This document shows, piece by piece, positions 1 to 8,445 of a DNA stretch of 64,000 nucleotides; the first letter of the stretch is position 1; every line of letters starts with the position of its first letter. The notes beneath the pieces were generated by a model. The model had not been told where the DNA came from. It did not search any database and worked only from the letters and a program-made list of their open reading frames with translations. Source of the stretch: Pseudomonadota bacterium (GTDB taxonomy: Bacteria > Pseudomonadota > Gammaproteobacteria > Burkholderiales > Rhodocyclaceae); NCBI GenBank assembly GCA_018241725.1, contig JAFEDI010000108.1, positions 1 through 64,000 on the forward strand, read 5' to 3'. A program made the translations under genes and the position numbers.

Positions 1-65
1 ACTCGACGCTCTTCTCCCTACCCGGGAGGCTGCTCCTGGATGAGAGGAATTTAAAATCAACAAAA

Positions 66-101
66 AATGTGAAATTCGAAAAATACAACAAATTTCACAT
101 T
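66..101. promoter_or_regulatory. 11-bp inverted repeat in the AT-rich leader of the chemoreceptor gene
   Basis: The arms TGTGAAATT and AATTTCACA (with flanking A/T pairs, 11 bp in all) are perfectly complementary and separated by 14 bases in a very AT-rich stretch. It lies about 70 bp before the chemoreceptor start, so it may be an operator or an mRNA hairpin. The spacer is far too long for a classical CRP site (TGTGA-N6-TCACA). No regulator can be named from sequence alone. Confidence 0.35.
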
Positions 102-169
102 AATAATAATTACATTTTGATAAAGTACTTGAATTGCACATCCGTCCCGATGCTTCCTCTGGAGTGATC

Positions 170-1786
170 ATGAAACTGACGCAACGCCTTATGGCCGCCT
201 TGGGCACAGCCCTGCTTACACTGATTCTCGTCGGCATCCTGGGGATCTGGCAGTTGCGGCAGGCCAATGCCCGCTTCGATTACGTTCAGGCCAATACCTT
301 TCCGAGTGTGCATGCCCTGCTCGAAGCGCGCAGCAGCCTCACGTCCAGCCGCTTTGGCACCTACCAACTGGCGCTCGCCGTCGATAGCGCACATCGCGAG
401 GAAATTGCCCGGGAGGTCCAGGCCGCCGATCAGAAGCTCGATGCCCAATTGCAGCAATACGGTCGCGAGTTGATCTCGGACGAAACAGACAAGCAATTGC
501 TGGACAAGGCGCTTCAGGCAATTGCCGACTACCGCTCGACCAGGGAAGAGTATTACCGCAAGCTCAGCGCCAACGACATGGCCGATGTTCGGGATTTCCT
601 GCGCGGAACGCTCCGTGAGAAAGCACGGGCCGCCGGCGATGCGCTCCAAAAGGACATGGAATACAACTATGAGCTCGCCAACAAACTGAATCGCGAGAAC
701 ACAGCCGATGCCGCGACTGCACAGTGGATGACCTCTGGTTCCCTTGTTGCTGCCTGCCTGATTGTCATCATCATGGCGTATTTTCTGATCATTTCCTTCC
801 GGACGAGCCTCACCGGCATGCGCGACACCATTGTTCATGTGAACGACAGCCAGGATTTCACTGTCCGTGCTCCCGTTCTGCGCATGGACGAGATCGGTGA
901 AACCGCAACAGCCTTCAACCAGTTGCTCTCCAAACTCCAGGACAATTTCCGCAGCCTCGCGGAAGGTGCACGGTCGGTCGCCGATGCAAGCCGTGAAATG
1001 GCAGTTGCATCCGATCAGGTCGCCAATGCGGCGGGCACCCAGAGCGAAGCCTCCTCCGCCATCGCCGCAACCGTCGAGGAAATGACGGTCAGCGTCAATC
1101 ACGTAGGCGACCGTGCCAATGAGGCCCACTCCCTGGCCGATCAATCCGGCAACATGGCCAAGACCGGCTCAACGACCATCGATCGAACCATCGGTGATAT
1201 CCGCAGCATTTCCGCCTCGGTCAGTGCCGCAGCGACTTCCCTGCGCGAACTGAGCTCACAGGGAGAACGGGTCGGCTCGGTCGTGCAGGTCATCAAGGAC
1301 GTCGCCGACCAGACCAATCTGCTGGCCCTGAATGCAGCAATCGAAGCAGCCCGGGCAGGCGAACAGGGGCGCGGCTTCGCGGTGGTGGCTGACGAAGTGC
1401 GCAAACTGGCCGAACGTACGTCCAGTTCGACGCAGGAGATCTCCTCCACCATCGAGGCCATGCGCCGACACTCCGAACAGGCCGCACGAGAAATGGAAGC
1501 AGCGGAAACGCTCGTGGTGCAGAGCGTTTCCCGCGCCGACGACGCGGACAAGGCGATCAAGGAAATCGGTACGGCGGCCAGCGACACCGCCCACGTCGTA
1601 TCCGAGATTTCGGACGCAATCCGCGAGCAAGGTGCGGCCAGCAACAACATCGCCGTGCAGATCGAGCGCATCGCACAGATGGCCGAAGAGGCCGCTGCCG
1701 CAGCGGAGCAATCGTCCGTCACAGCCCGCAGCCTGGACGAACAGGCCCAACGTCAGATCGCCACACTACAGCTGTACAAGGTCTGA
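170..1786 (+). CDS. Methyl-accepting chemotaxis protein
   Basis: Membrane chemoreceptor of 538 aa that would signal through CheW/CheA. A first membrane segment lies at about residues 9-28, followed by a four-helix-bundle-type periplasmic sensor region, a second membrane segment at about 188-209, a HAMP domain, and a long cytoplasmic coiled coil. The conserved hairpin tip around residues 380-415 reads [15 protein letters not shown] then [18 protein letters not shown], diagnostic for the MCP signalling domain. I chose the ATG at 170 because GGAG sits 6-7 bases upstream. An in-frame TTG at 134 would add 12 residues with no ribosome site. The ligand cannot be predicted and no che genes lie nearby, so it is probably an orphan receptor. 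Confidence 0.95.
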   Translation: MKLTQRLMAALGTALLTLILVGILGIWQLRQANARFDYVQANTFPSVHALLEARSSLTSSRFGTYQLALAVDSAHREEIAREVQAADQKLDAQLQQYGRELISDETDKQLLDKALQAIADYRSTREEYYRKLSANDMADVRDFLRGTLREKARAAGDALQKDMEYNYELANKLNRENTADAATAQWMTSGSLVAACLIVIIMAYFLIISFRTSLTGMRDTIVHVNDSQDFTVRAPVLRMDEIGETATAFNQLLSKLQDNFRSLAEGARSVADASREMAVASDQVANAAGTQSEASSAIAATVEEMTVSVNHVGDRANEAHSLADQSGNMAKTGSTTIDRTIGDIRSISASVSAAATSLRELSSQGERVGSVVQVIKDVADQTNLLALNAAIEAARAGEQGRGFAVVADEVRKLAERTSSSTQEISSTIEAMRRHSEQAAREMEAAETLVVQSVSRADDADKAIKEIGTAASDTAHVVSEISDAIREQGAASNNIAVQIERIAQMAEEAAAAAEQSSVTARSLDEQAQRQIATLQLYKV

Positions 1787-1945
1787 AATCCTGGCGGCTT
1801 GGACACCATCCGGGCACGACATCAACCTGATCGCCCGGGCGCCCTGGCCCGAACCATACAAATTTCATATCGACAGAGTTTTTCAACAAGGCATAGAATG
1901 CGCGGCTTCGTTGAATTCACTTCGAATTTCAGCGATCCCATGCAG

Positions 1946-2182
1946 CAGGTGCCCGGAATGCCATGGCATTCCGGGTTAAACGGGAACAAGGTGCGTAGTT
2001 TTTCTGCAAAGCCTTGGCTGCCCCCGCAACGGTAAGCAAGTTCAGGTACATCCCGGTCGTCTTCTGGACGGCCAGCCACTGATCTCCTACGTGACGTCGA
2101 ACCCGGCGTGCGCGAAGAGTTTGGGAAGGCGATGCACTCGACATCGGTCCGATGTCACTTGCGAGCCCGGAGACCGGCCTGT
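1946..2182 (+). promoter_or_regulatory. Cobalamin (B12) riboswitch
   Basis: The conserved aptamer blocks occur in order: a TTAAACGGGAACAAGGTGC block at about 1976, the core GCTGCCCCCGCAACGGTAAGC at 2018-2038 (given here as a position, key part GCCCCCGCAAC), CCACTG at 2076, GGGAAGGCG at 2123, and the closing GAGACCGGCCT at 2170-2180, whose GGCCT can pair back with AGGTGCC at 1947. This is the standard order of AdoCbl-type riboswitches. It precedes a TonB-dependent receptor by about 200 nt, implying B12-repressed corrinoid (or cobalt) uptake. A small hairpin CCCTGG/CCAGGG at 2193-2210 follows the aptamer. No U-run terminator is evident, so control is more likely translational. Confidence 0.9.
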
Positions 2183-2388
2183 TGCTCGATGTCCCTGGAT
2201 CAGACCAGGGGCGCTTGCAACAGACCGTCTGCGGGGTGCAGAGGGCGGCAAAAGCACACTGCCTCCGGCACTGCCTGTCGTCTTCGCTGTGCGGACGGTC
2301 CATCAGGACGTTCGACCTCATGCCAGACGCGCAACGCAAGTTCCACCCTCCCTCGCCCCGCAGCCTCTCCCGTCGCGCCGCCATCTTC

Positions 2389-4488
2389 ATGATGAAGCAG
2401 CGCATGCGGCCTCTGATGCTGGCCGTTCTCTCCACGTGCTCCTTCCCAGCTTTCGCTGCCGGTATTCCCACGCTGCAGGAAGTCACCGTCAATGGCAGCA
2501 GCCGGGATTTGATCGGAGTAGCCGATTCAGCGAGCGAAGGAACCGTCACCGCGAAGCAGCTGGCCAACCGGCCGTTGCTGCGTCCTGCCGAAGTGATGGA
2601 AGTCGTGCCGGGCATGATCGTCACCCAGCACTCCGGTGACGGGAAGGCCAACCAGTATTTCCTGCGCGGCTTCAACCTCGACCACGGCAGCGACTTCTCG
2701 ACCCACGTCATGGGCATGCCCATCAACATGGTCAGCCACGCCCACGGCCAGGGCTACATGGATCTCAATTTCCTGATTCCCGAACTGGTCAGTACCGTGA
2801 AGTACAAGAAGGGCGTCTACGGCGCGGAGGACGGCGATTTCGCCACCAGCGGCAGTGCCCGCATCGACTACCAGCGCAAACTGGCAGCCCCCTTCATCGA
2901 CCTGACTCTCGGTCAGCACGATTACCGCCGCCTGCTCACCGCCGGCAGCACGGAGATCAACGGTTTCAACCTGCTGGCAGGGATCGAAGTCACCGGCAAC
3001 AACGGCCCCTGGGATCAACCGGAGAACCTCGAGAAGCAGAACGCCGTCTTCCGGCTGTCGTCGGGAACCGCCGCGAATGGCTTCGCCCTGACGGCCATGC
3101 TCTACAAGGCCGACTGGACCGCGTCCGAACACGTGCCCGCAAGAGCCATCGCCAGTGGCGAAATCGGCCGCTATGGCACCCTGGTTCCCAACGACGGCGG
3201 ACACACGCATCGCTACAGCCTATCCGCCGAATGGGCGCTGACGGGCGAGAGCAGCGTCACCCGTGCCAATGCCTACGTGATCGACTACGGGCTGAATCTG
3301 TTCTCCGCGCCGTCCGGCTATATCAGCGGCCTCGCCGGCGACCAGCATGAACAAGCTGACCAGCGCGTCGTCTGGGGGAGCGATCTCCGCCGCACCTGGT
3401 TCCTCAGCCCCGCGCTGCGGGATACCGAGCTCACCGCCGGCGTCCAGCTGCGCCAGGACCGCATCGGCAAGGTCGGCCTCTACAACACGGTCAATCGCCA
3501 GCGCACCGACACCGTTCGCGAAGACCGGATCACCGAAACAGCGTCAAGCGTCTTCATTGACGCCAGGACGCAATGGCTACCCTGGTTCCGCACCAACATT
3601 GGCGCCCGCTACGACGCTATCCGTGCCGAATCCACCTCACTGGGCGGTGCCAACAACATGACGAACGGCGGCGACGCCTCCGCCAGCCAGGCCAGCCCGA
3701 AACTGGGCGCGGTCTTCGGGCCCTTCAATCTGGTGGGTCCAACCGAGTTCTACGCCAACTGGGGGCACGGATTTCATAGCAACGATGCGCGTGGAGCCAC
3801 CGCCAGGGTGAATCCCCAGGACGGCAGCGCTATCGACGCAGTTCCCCTGATCGTCAAGGCGAAAGGCAGCGAGCTCGGCGTGCGCATGGTGCCGCTGCCC
3901 GGCTGGAACAGCAGCCTGTCGGTGTGGCAGATGGACCTGGCGTCGGAACTCGTCTTCGTCGGCGACGAAGGGGTGACCGAACCCAGGGGGGCATCGAAGC
4001 GCAGTGGTATCGAATGGTCCAACTACTTCACCCCGTTCTCCGGCGTCATCGTCGATGCCGATCTGGCGCTTTCCAGGGCCCGGTTCAGGAACGAAACCAA
4101 TGGCGGACGGCGTGTCCCCAACGCCATTCCATTGGCCGCCTCGCTCGGCGTGACCTACGACGATGGCGGCCAATGGTTCGGTGGGGTCCGCATGCGCTAT
4201 CTGGGCTCCTATGATCTGGAAGAAACCGGCGCCGAGAAGTCCGAAGCCTTCTGGATGACCAACCTCAAGTTCGGCTACCGCTTCAACAAGCAATGGCAGG
4301 CGACGCTCGATGTGTTGAACCTTCTCAACAAGAAGGCCAACGATATTGAATACTGGGGGGGCGCGTGCACGCGCAGTGAAGCATTGGCCGGCACCGGCGG
4401 CTGCGGCACCGGATCGGCCATCGACGGGCGCCTCGTCCATCCCCTGGAGCCTCGTACTGTTCGGGTCGGCATGCGTATCAGTTTCTAA
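2389..4488 (+). CDS. TonB-dependent outer-membrane receptor under cobalamin riboswitch
   Basis: 699-aa outer-membrane active transporter driven by TonB. It starts with a signal peptide (KQRMRPLMLAVLSTCSFPAFAAG), then a plug domain containing VPGMIVTQHSGDGKANQYFLRG-type residues and a histidine-bearing GMPINMVSHAHGQGYMDL block. A 22-strand barrel follows, ending in the terminal Phe of GMRISF that is needed for BAM insertion. The upstream B12 riboswitch points to corrinoids as substrate, though this plug subtype is not classical BtuB, and a cobalt or other metal chelate is possible. The start is uncertain: ATG pairs at 2389/2392 lack a clear ribosome site, and ATG 2320 (AGGA upstream) would add 23 residues. 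Convergent with metE. Confidence 0.9.
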   Translation: MMKQRMRPLMLAVLSTCSFPAFAAGIPTLQEVTVNGSSRDLIGVADSASEGTVTAKQLANRPLLRPAEVMEVVPGMIVTQHSGDGKANQYFLRGFNLDHGSDFSTHVMGMPINMVSHAHGQGYMDLNFLIPELVSTVKYKKGVYGAEDGDFATSGSARIDYQRKLAAPFIDLTLGQHDYRRLLTAGSTEINGFNLLAGIEVTGNNGPWDQPENLEKQNAVFRLSSGTAANGFALTAMLYKADWTASEHVPARAIASGEIGRYGTLVPNDGGHTHRYSLSAEWALTGESSVTRANAYVIDYGLNLFSAPSGYISGLAGDQHEQADQRVVWGSDLRRTWFLSPALRDTELTAGVQLRQDRIGKVGLYNTVNRQRTDTVREDRITETASSVFIDARTQWLPWFRTNIGARYDAIRAESTSLGGANNMTNGGDASASQASPKLGAVFGPFNLVGPTEFYANWGHGFHSNDARGATARVNPQDGSAIDAVPLIVKAKGSELGVRMVPLPGWNSSLSVWQMDLASELVFVGDEGVTEPRGASKRSGIEWSNYFTPFSGVIVDADLALSRARFRNETNGGRRVPNAIPLAASLGVTYDDGGQWFGGVRMRYLGSYDLEETGAEKSEAFWMTNLKFGYRFNKQWQATLDVLNLLNKKANDIEYWGGACTRSEALAGTGGCGTGSAIDGRLVHPLEPRTVRVGMRISF

Positions 4489-4505
4489 TTCGGCTGCTTC
4501 TGAAA

Positions 4506-4542
4506 TGGGCGCCTGTTCGAACAAAACATTCAAAGGCGCCCA
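4506..4542. terminator. Stem-loop between convergent TonB receptor and metE genes
   Basis: TGGGCGCCT at 4506-4514 is perfectly complementary to AGGCGCCCA at 4534-4542, with a 19-base loop. It sits in the 62-bp gap between two converging genes, where a bidirectional terminator is expected. It lacks a T-tract on either side, so it may stabilise 3' ends rather than terminate by itself. Confidence 0.4.
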
Positions 4543-4550
4543 GTCGACAG

Positions 4551-6842
4551 TCAGGCTGCCGAGCGCAATGTCCGGGCCGCCGCCACCATATGGGTCAGCG
4601 CGGGGATCACCTCAGCCCACTGACGGGTCTTCAGACCGCAATCCGGATTCACCCACAACCGCTCCGCCGGAATGCGTTCGGCGGCCTTTCTCATCAGTGC
4701 GATGATATGCGCCTCGGTCGGGATGTTCGGCGAATGGATGTCATAGACACCGGGGCCGATTTCGTTCGGATACTTGAAGTCGTCGAAGGCGTCGAGCAGC
4801 TCCATGTCCGAGCGGGAGGTCTCGATGGTGATCACGTCGGCGTCCATGTCGGCGATGGACGCGATGATGTCGTTGAATTCCGAGTAGCACATGTGGGTGT
4901 GGATCTGCGTTTCGTCGCGCACGCCGTTGGCGGCGATGCGGAAGGATTCGACCGCCCAGTCCAGGTAGTCCTTCCACTGGGCCTTGCGTAGCGGCAGGCC
5001 TTCGCGCAGCGCGGCTTCGTCGATCTGGATCACCCGGATGCCGGCCTTTTCCAGGTCCAGCACCTCCTGGCGGATCGCCAGCGCAAGCTGCCGGCACGAT
5101 GCCGAACGCGGCTGGTCGTCACGCACGAAAGACCAGTTGAGGATGGTGACCGGCCCAGTGAGCATGCCCTTCATCGGCTTCGCGGTGAGGGATTGCGCGT
5201 AGGTGATCCACTCCACGGTCATCGGCTGCGGACGGCTGATGTCGCCGAAGAGAATCGGCGGCTTGACGCAGCGGGAACCGTAGGACTGGACCCAACCGAA
5301 CTGGCTGAAAGCATAGCCGTCGAGCTGCTCGCCGAAATATTCCACCATGTCGTTGCGCTCGGCTTCGCCATGCACCAGCACGTCAAGGCCGAGAGTCTCC
5401 TGCTCACGCACGCTGCGTGCGATTTCGGCCTGCATCGCCGTCTTGTAACCGGCGGCGTCGAGACGGCCGGCCTTGAAATCACTGCGCGCCTGGCGAATCT
5501 CCGCGGTCTGCGGAAAGGAGCCGATGGTGGTGGTCGGGAAGACCGGCAGCTTCAGCCATTCGGCTTGCTTGGGCGCACGCCTGGCGTAGCGGCTTTCGCG
5601 CAGGCCCAGGTGAGCATCGATGCGGGCCACCGCGGCCTGCACCGCGGGTTGGGTGACCCGCGGCGATACCCGCCGGGCCGACAGCGCGGCCTTGTTGGCA
5701 GCCAACGCATCCCGGACGGCTTCCCGCCCCTCGCGCAGCGCGGTGCCCAACACCTTCAGCTCGTCGAGCTTCTGCTGCGCAAAGGCCAGCCAGGACTTCA
5801 CCTCAGGATCCAGCCGCTCCTCGCTGGCGAGGTCCACCGGCACATGCAGCAGGGAGCAGGACGGCGCGATCCACAGGCGCTCGCCGAGACACTGGGCCAG
5901 CGGCTCCAGCCAGTCGAGCACCGCCGTCAGATCGGTCTTCCAGATGTTGCGGCCGTTGATCACACCAAGGGACAACACCTTGCTGGACGGCAGCAGGTTG
6001 AGAATGGGGCCCACGTCGTCCCGGCCGTTGATCGCGTCGATGTGCAGACCCGCAACCGGCAGGTTGGCAGCAAGGTACTGGTTCTCCTGCAATTGACCGA
6101 AATAGGTGGCCAGCAACAGCTTGACCCGGCTGCCCTTGAGCTCGTGGTACGCCATGTTGAAGGCGTGCCGCCAGTCGGCGTCGAGTTCGGTGACCAGCAG
6201 CGGCTCGTCGATTTGGACCCACTCCACGCCCTGCTCCGCCAGCGTGTCGAGCAGGCGTGCATACGCAGGCAGCAGGCGCGGCAGCAACGCCAACTTGTCG
6301 GAATCGTCCTTGGCCTTGCCAATGGCAAGATAAGTCAGCGGACCGATGATGACCGGTTTGGCTTTCACGCCCTGGGCCTGCGCTTCGACGAGTTCGCCGA
6401 GCAGGCGGGACACATCGAGCCGGAACTCGGTGTCGGCGGTGAATTCCGGGACGATGTAGTGATAGTTGGTGTCGAACCACTTGGTCATCTCACCGGCAGC
6501 TACGCCACCGCAGCAACCGGCGTGGGCCTCGGCAGTCTGCGCCGAACGACCACGGGCCACGCGAAAATAATTGTCCAGCGCATCGCCATGGAAATCGCGC
6601 ACCCGCTCGGGCAGATTACCGAGCGCGAAGCTCATGTCCAGCACCTGATCATAGAACGAGAAATCGCCGACCGGCGCCAGATCGAGCCCCGCCTGCAGGT
6701 TCCAGTGGCGCTGACGCAGATCGGCGCCCAGCTTTTTCAGCTCGTCCAGGGACAACTCATCCTTCCAGTAGGACTCCAGTGCGAATTTCAGCTCACGCCG
6801 GGCGCCGATGCGCGGAAAGCCGAGGTTGTGGATGACGGTCAT
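4551..6842 (-). CDS. metE: Cobalamin-independent methionine synthase (5-methyltetrahydropteroyltriglutamate--homocysteine S-methyltransferase)
   Basis: Transfers the methyl group of 5-methyltetrahydropteroyl-triglutamate to homocysteine, the last step of methionine synthesis, without B12. The 763 aa match the two-barrel MetE length. The start is [18 protein letters not shown]; the C-terminal barrel carries the zinc-ligand motifs [11 protein letters not shown] and [13 protein letters not shown] chose ATG 6842 (TGGAG upstream) over an in-frame TTG two codons earlier. The divergent neighbour is metR, and a canonical MetR half-site pair lies between them. The adjacent B12 riboswitch points the other way, into the TonB receptor gene, so it does not directly control metE. 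Confidence 0.97.
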   Translation of the reverse strand: MTVIHNLGFPRIGARRELKFALESYWKDELSLDELKKLGADLRQRHWNLQAGLDLAPVGDFSFYDQVLDMSFALGNLPERVRDFHGDALDNYFRVARGRSAQTAEAHAGCCGGVAAGEMTKWFDTNYHYIVPEFTADTEFRLDVSRLLGELVEAQAQGVKAKPVIIGPLTYLAIGKAKDDSDKLALLPRLLPAYARLLDTLAEQGVEWVQIDEPLLVTELDADWRHAFNMAYHELKGSRVKLLLATYFGQLQENQYLAANLPVAGLHIDAINGRDDVGPILNLLPSSKVLSLGVINGRNIWKTDLTAVLDWLEPLAQCLGERLWIAPSCSLLHVPVDLASEERLDPEVKSWLAFAQQKLDELKVLGTALREGREAVRDALAANKAALSARRVSPRVTQPAVQAAVARIDAHLGLRESRYARRAPKQAEWLKLPVFPTTTIGSFPQTAEIRQARSDFKAGRLDAAGYKTAMQAEIARSVREQETLGLDVLVHGEAERNDMVEYFGEQLDGYAFSQFGWVQSYGSRCVKPPILFGDISRPQPMTVEWITYAQSLTAKPMKGMLTGPVTILNWSFVRDDQPRSASCRQLALAIRQEVLDLEKAGIRVIQIDEAALREGLPLRKAQWKDYLDWAVESFRIAANGVRDETQIHTHMCYSEFNDIIASIADMDADVITIETSRSDMELLDAFDDFKYPNEIGPGVYDIHSPNIPTEAHIIALMRKAAERIPAERLWVNPDCGLKTRQWAEVIPALTHMVAAARTLRSAA

Positions 6843-6871
6843 GGGCAACTCCAGAATTCAGTAGAGCGCCG

Positions 6872-6892
6872 ATGGTATGGACTGCATACCAT
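6872..6892. promoter_or_regulatory. Perfect 8-5-8 inverted repeat upstream of metE
   Basis: ATGGTATG-GACTG-CATACCAT is perfectly symmetrical and lies 30-50 bases upstream of the metE start. It does not match the MetR consensus, so it may be an operator for another regulator or a hairpin in the metE 5' leader. Judged from symmetry only. Confidence 0.35.
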
Positions 6893-6922
6893 GAAGTAAA
6901 ATGGTCTTATTTCAACATTCAA

Positions 6923-6935
6923 TGAATTTTGTTCA
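6923..6935. promoter_or_regulatory. MetR-binding site in the metE-metR divergent promoter
   Basis: TGAATTTTGTTCA fits exactly the established MetR consensus TGAA-N5-TTCA. It lies between the divergent metR and metE starts, 7 bases before metR and about 80 bases before metE. This is the expected place for homocysteine-dependent activation of metE and autoregulation of metR. Confidence 0.75.
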
Positions 6936-6941
6936 CATAAA

Positions 6942-7850
6942 ATGTTGGATCGAATTCACCTGGCCATCATTGCGGAAGTCGAAAGGCGCGGCTCACTGAC
7001 GGCAGCTGCGGATGTGCTGTGCGTCACCCAGTCGGCCCTCAGCCACAGCATCAAGAAACTTGAACAGCAGCTTGGTACCGACATCTGGTTGCGGGAAGGC
7101 CGCAGCCTGCGCCTCACGCAGGCCGGCCAATATCTGCTGGCCGTGGCGAACCGGGTGTTGCCGCAGCTCACTCTGGCCGAAGAGCGCCTGCAACAGTTCG
7201 CCCAGGGGGAGCGCGGCACCCTGCGCATCGGCATGGAATGCCATCCCTGCTACCAGTGGCTGCTCAAGGTCGTCTCGCCCTACCTGGCCGGCTGGCCCGA
7301 CGTGGATGTGGATGTGAAGCAGAAATTCCAGTTCGGCGGCATCGGGGCGCTGTTCGGCTATGAGATCGACCTGCTCGTCACGCCCGATCCGCTCTTCAAG
7401 CCGGGGCTACGCTTCGAACCGGTCTTCGAATACGAGCAAGTGCTGGTGGTGGCCCGCCATCACCCGTTGGCGCAGGCCCCCTACGCCGCGCCCGAAGACA
7501 TGACGCAGGAAACCCTCATCACCTACCCGGTCGCCCCCGACCGACTGGACATCTACACCGAGTTCCTGCAGCCGGCCGGCATGGCCCCCAAACGCCACAA
7601 GACCATCGAGACCACCGACATCATGTTGCAGATGGTAGCCAGCCAGCGCGGCGTAGCCGCCCTGCCCCGCTGGCTGGTGCAGGAATATGCCGGCAAGTTC
7701 GACGTCGTCCCGGTACGCCTGGGGCAGACCGGAATCGCCAAACAGATCTTCCTGGGCGCGCGCGAGTCGGACCTCGACATTGACTACCTGAAAGCCTTTA
7801 TCAAGCTGGCGCGTGAGTCGGCGGAAACTCTTAGGACTACGTCACCCTAG
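6942..7850 (+). CDS. metR: LysR-family transcriptional regulator MetR
   Basis: 302-aa LysR-type regulator. An N-terminal winged helix-turn-helix (RRGSLTAAADVLCVTQSALS) is followed by a linker helix and an effector-binding domain starting near RIGMECHPCYQW, a region typical of homocysteine-sensing MetR proteins. It is divergent from metE with a consensus MetR box between them, which fixes the assignment. The 3' end overlaps the 3' end of the convergent zur gene by 9 bp. Confidence 0.92.
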   Translation: MLDRIHLAIIAEVERRGSLTAAADVLCVTQSALSHSIKKLEQQLGTDIWLREGRSLRLTQAGQYLLAVANRVLPQLTLAEERLQQFAQGERGTLRIGMECHPCYQWLLKVVSPYLAGWPDVDVDVKQKFQFGGIGALFGYEIDLLVTPDPLFKPGLRFEPVFEYEQVLVVARHHPLAQAPYAAPEDMTQETLITYPVAPDRLDIYTEFLQPAGMAPKRHKTIETTDIMLQMVASQRGVAALPRWLVQEYAGKFDVVPVRLGQTGIAKQIFLGARESDLDIDYLKAFIKLARESAETLRTTSP

Positions 7851-8321
7851 CTCACGGCATCTCGGGCAGATCGCACCGATTTCGACTTCCTGGCTCTCCA
7901 GCTGATGTCCAACTGCCGCAAGGCTGGCAGTAAGAGCACGAATCACACTTTCGTCCTGCAATTCGGTCACTCCGTTACAGCGCGGGCAGACAAGGAACAG
8001 GCCCGGCATCCGTTCTTGATGGCACAGTTGGCTGCAGGCCACGAAGAGGTTCATCCGCCCGATTTTGTGGGCGAGTCCTTGATCAATCAGGAAATCCAGT
8101 GCGCGGTAAACGGTTGGTGGTGAAGCGCCGGGTTTGTCGGCCTTCATCCGCTCCAGCAGATCGTACGCCTTGAGCCCTCGCGGATGGCAGTGAAGCATGG
8201 CCAGCACCATCCGGCGGATCGGCGTCAGGCTGACACCCCGGGCTCGACAATGGGCTTCGGCGCCGTCCAGGAAATCTGTCTCATCGGAGGGCGCTTCAAT
8301 GGGAACGTAAGTGGTATTCAT
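7842..8321 (-). CDS. zur: Fur-family zinc uptake regulator Zur
   Basis: 159-aa Fur-superfamily repressor. The N-terminal winged helix includes LTPIRRMVLAMLHCHPRGLKAYDLLE and PPTVYRALDFLIDQGLAHKIGRMN; the C-terminal dimer domain has two CxxC pairs (VCPRCNG and ICPRCRE) for structural zinc. It is called Zur rather than Fur because of length, cysteine pattern and the divergent zinc-type operon. ATG 8321 was chosen (AGCAGG upstream); a possible start at 8375 would put coding sequence across the 34-bp palindrome. Zur would repress both itself and the divergent operon when zinc is plentiful. Confidence 0.9.
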   Translation of the reverse strand: MNTTYVPIEAPSDETDFLDGAEAHCRARGVSLTPIRRMVLAMLHCHPRGLKAYDLLERMKADKPGASPPTVYRALDFLIDQGLAHKIGRMNLFVACSQLCHQERMPGLFLVCPRCNGVTELQDESVIRALTASLAAVGHQLESQEVEIGAICPRCRELG

Positions 8322-8336
8322 CTGGCCTGCTTGGCT

Positions 8337-8370
8337 CCACGAATGCAATGTTATAACATTGCATTCGTGG
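8337..8370. promoter_or_regulatory. 34-bp perfect palindrome, probable Zur box
   Basis: Positions 8337-8353 and 8354-8370 are exact reverse complements without a single mismatch or spacer. The centre GCAATGTTATAACATTGC resembles known proteobacterial Zur operators (AATGTTATA-type core). It lies 16 bp before zur and 76 bp before the receptor start, so one site can control both divergent transcripts. Binding by Zur is inferred from position and core sequence. Confidence 0.85.
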
Positions 8371-8445
8371 TTCATATTTGAGTGGATCTAGATGTTAACC
8401 CGACTCGCCCGACTCGCGAGCCCTCGGCATCCGCGACGAAATTTC

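Noticed and set aside
66-101. CRP binding site
   Set aside because: TGTGA and TCACA are present but separated by far more than the 6 bases CRP requires.
4551-6842. Direct control of metE by the cobalamin riboswitch
   Set aside because: The aptamer is on the plus strand and reads into the TonB receptor gene; metE is on the minus strand with its own MetR-type promoter.
5193-6899. Long open frame on the strand opposite metE
   Set aside because: Metal-binding motifs and full family length belong to metE on the minus strand; the opposite frame is a GC-rich shadow without homology features.
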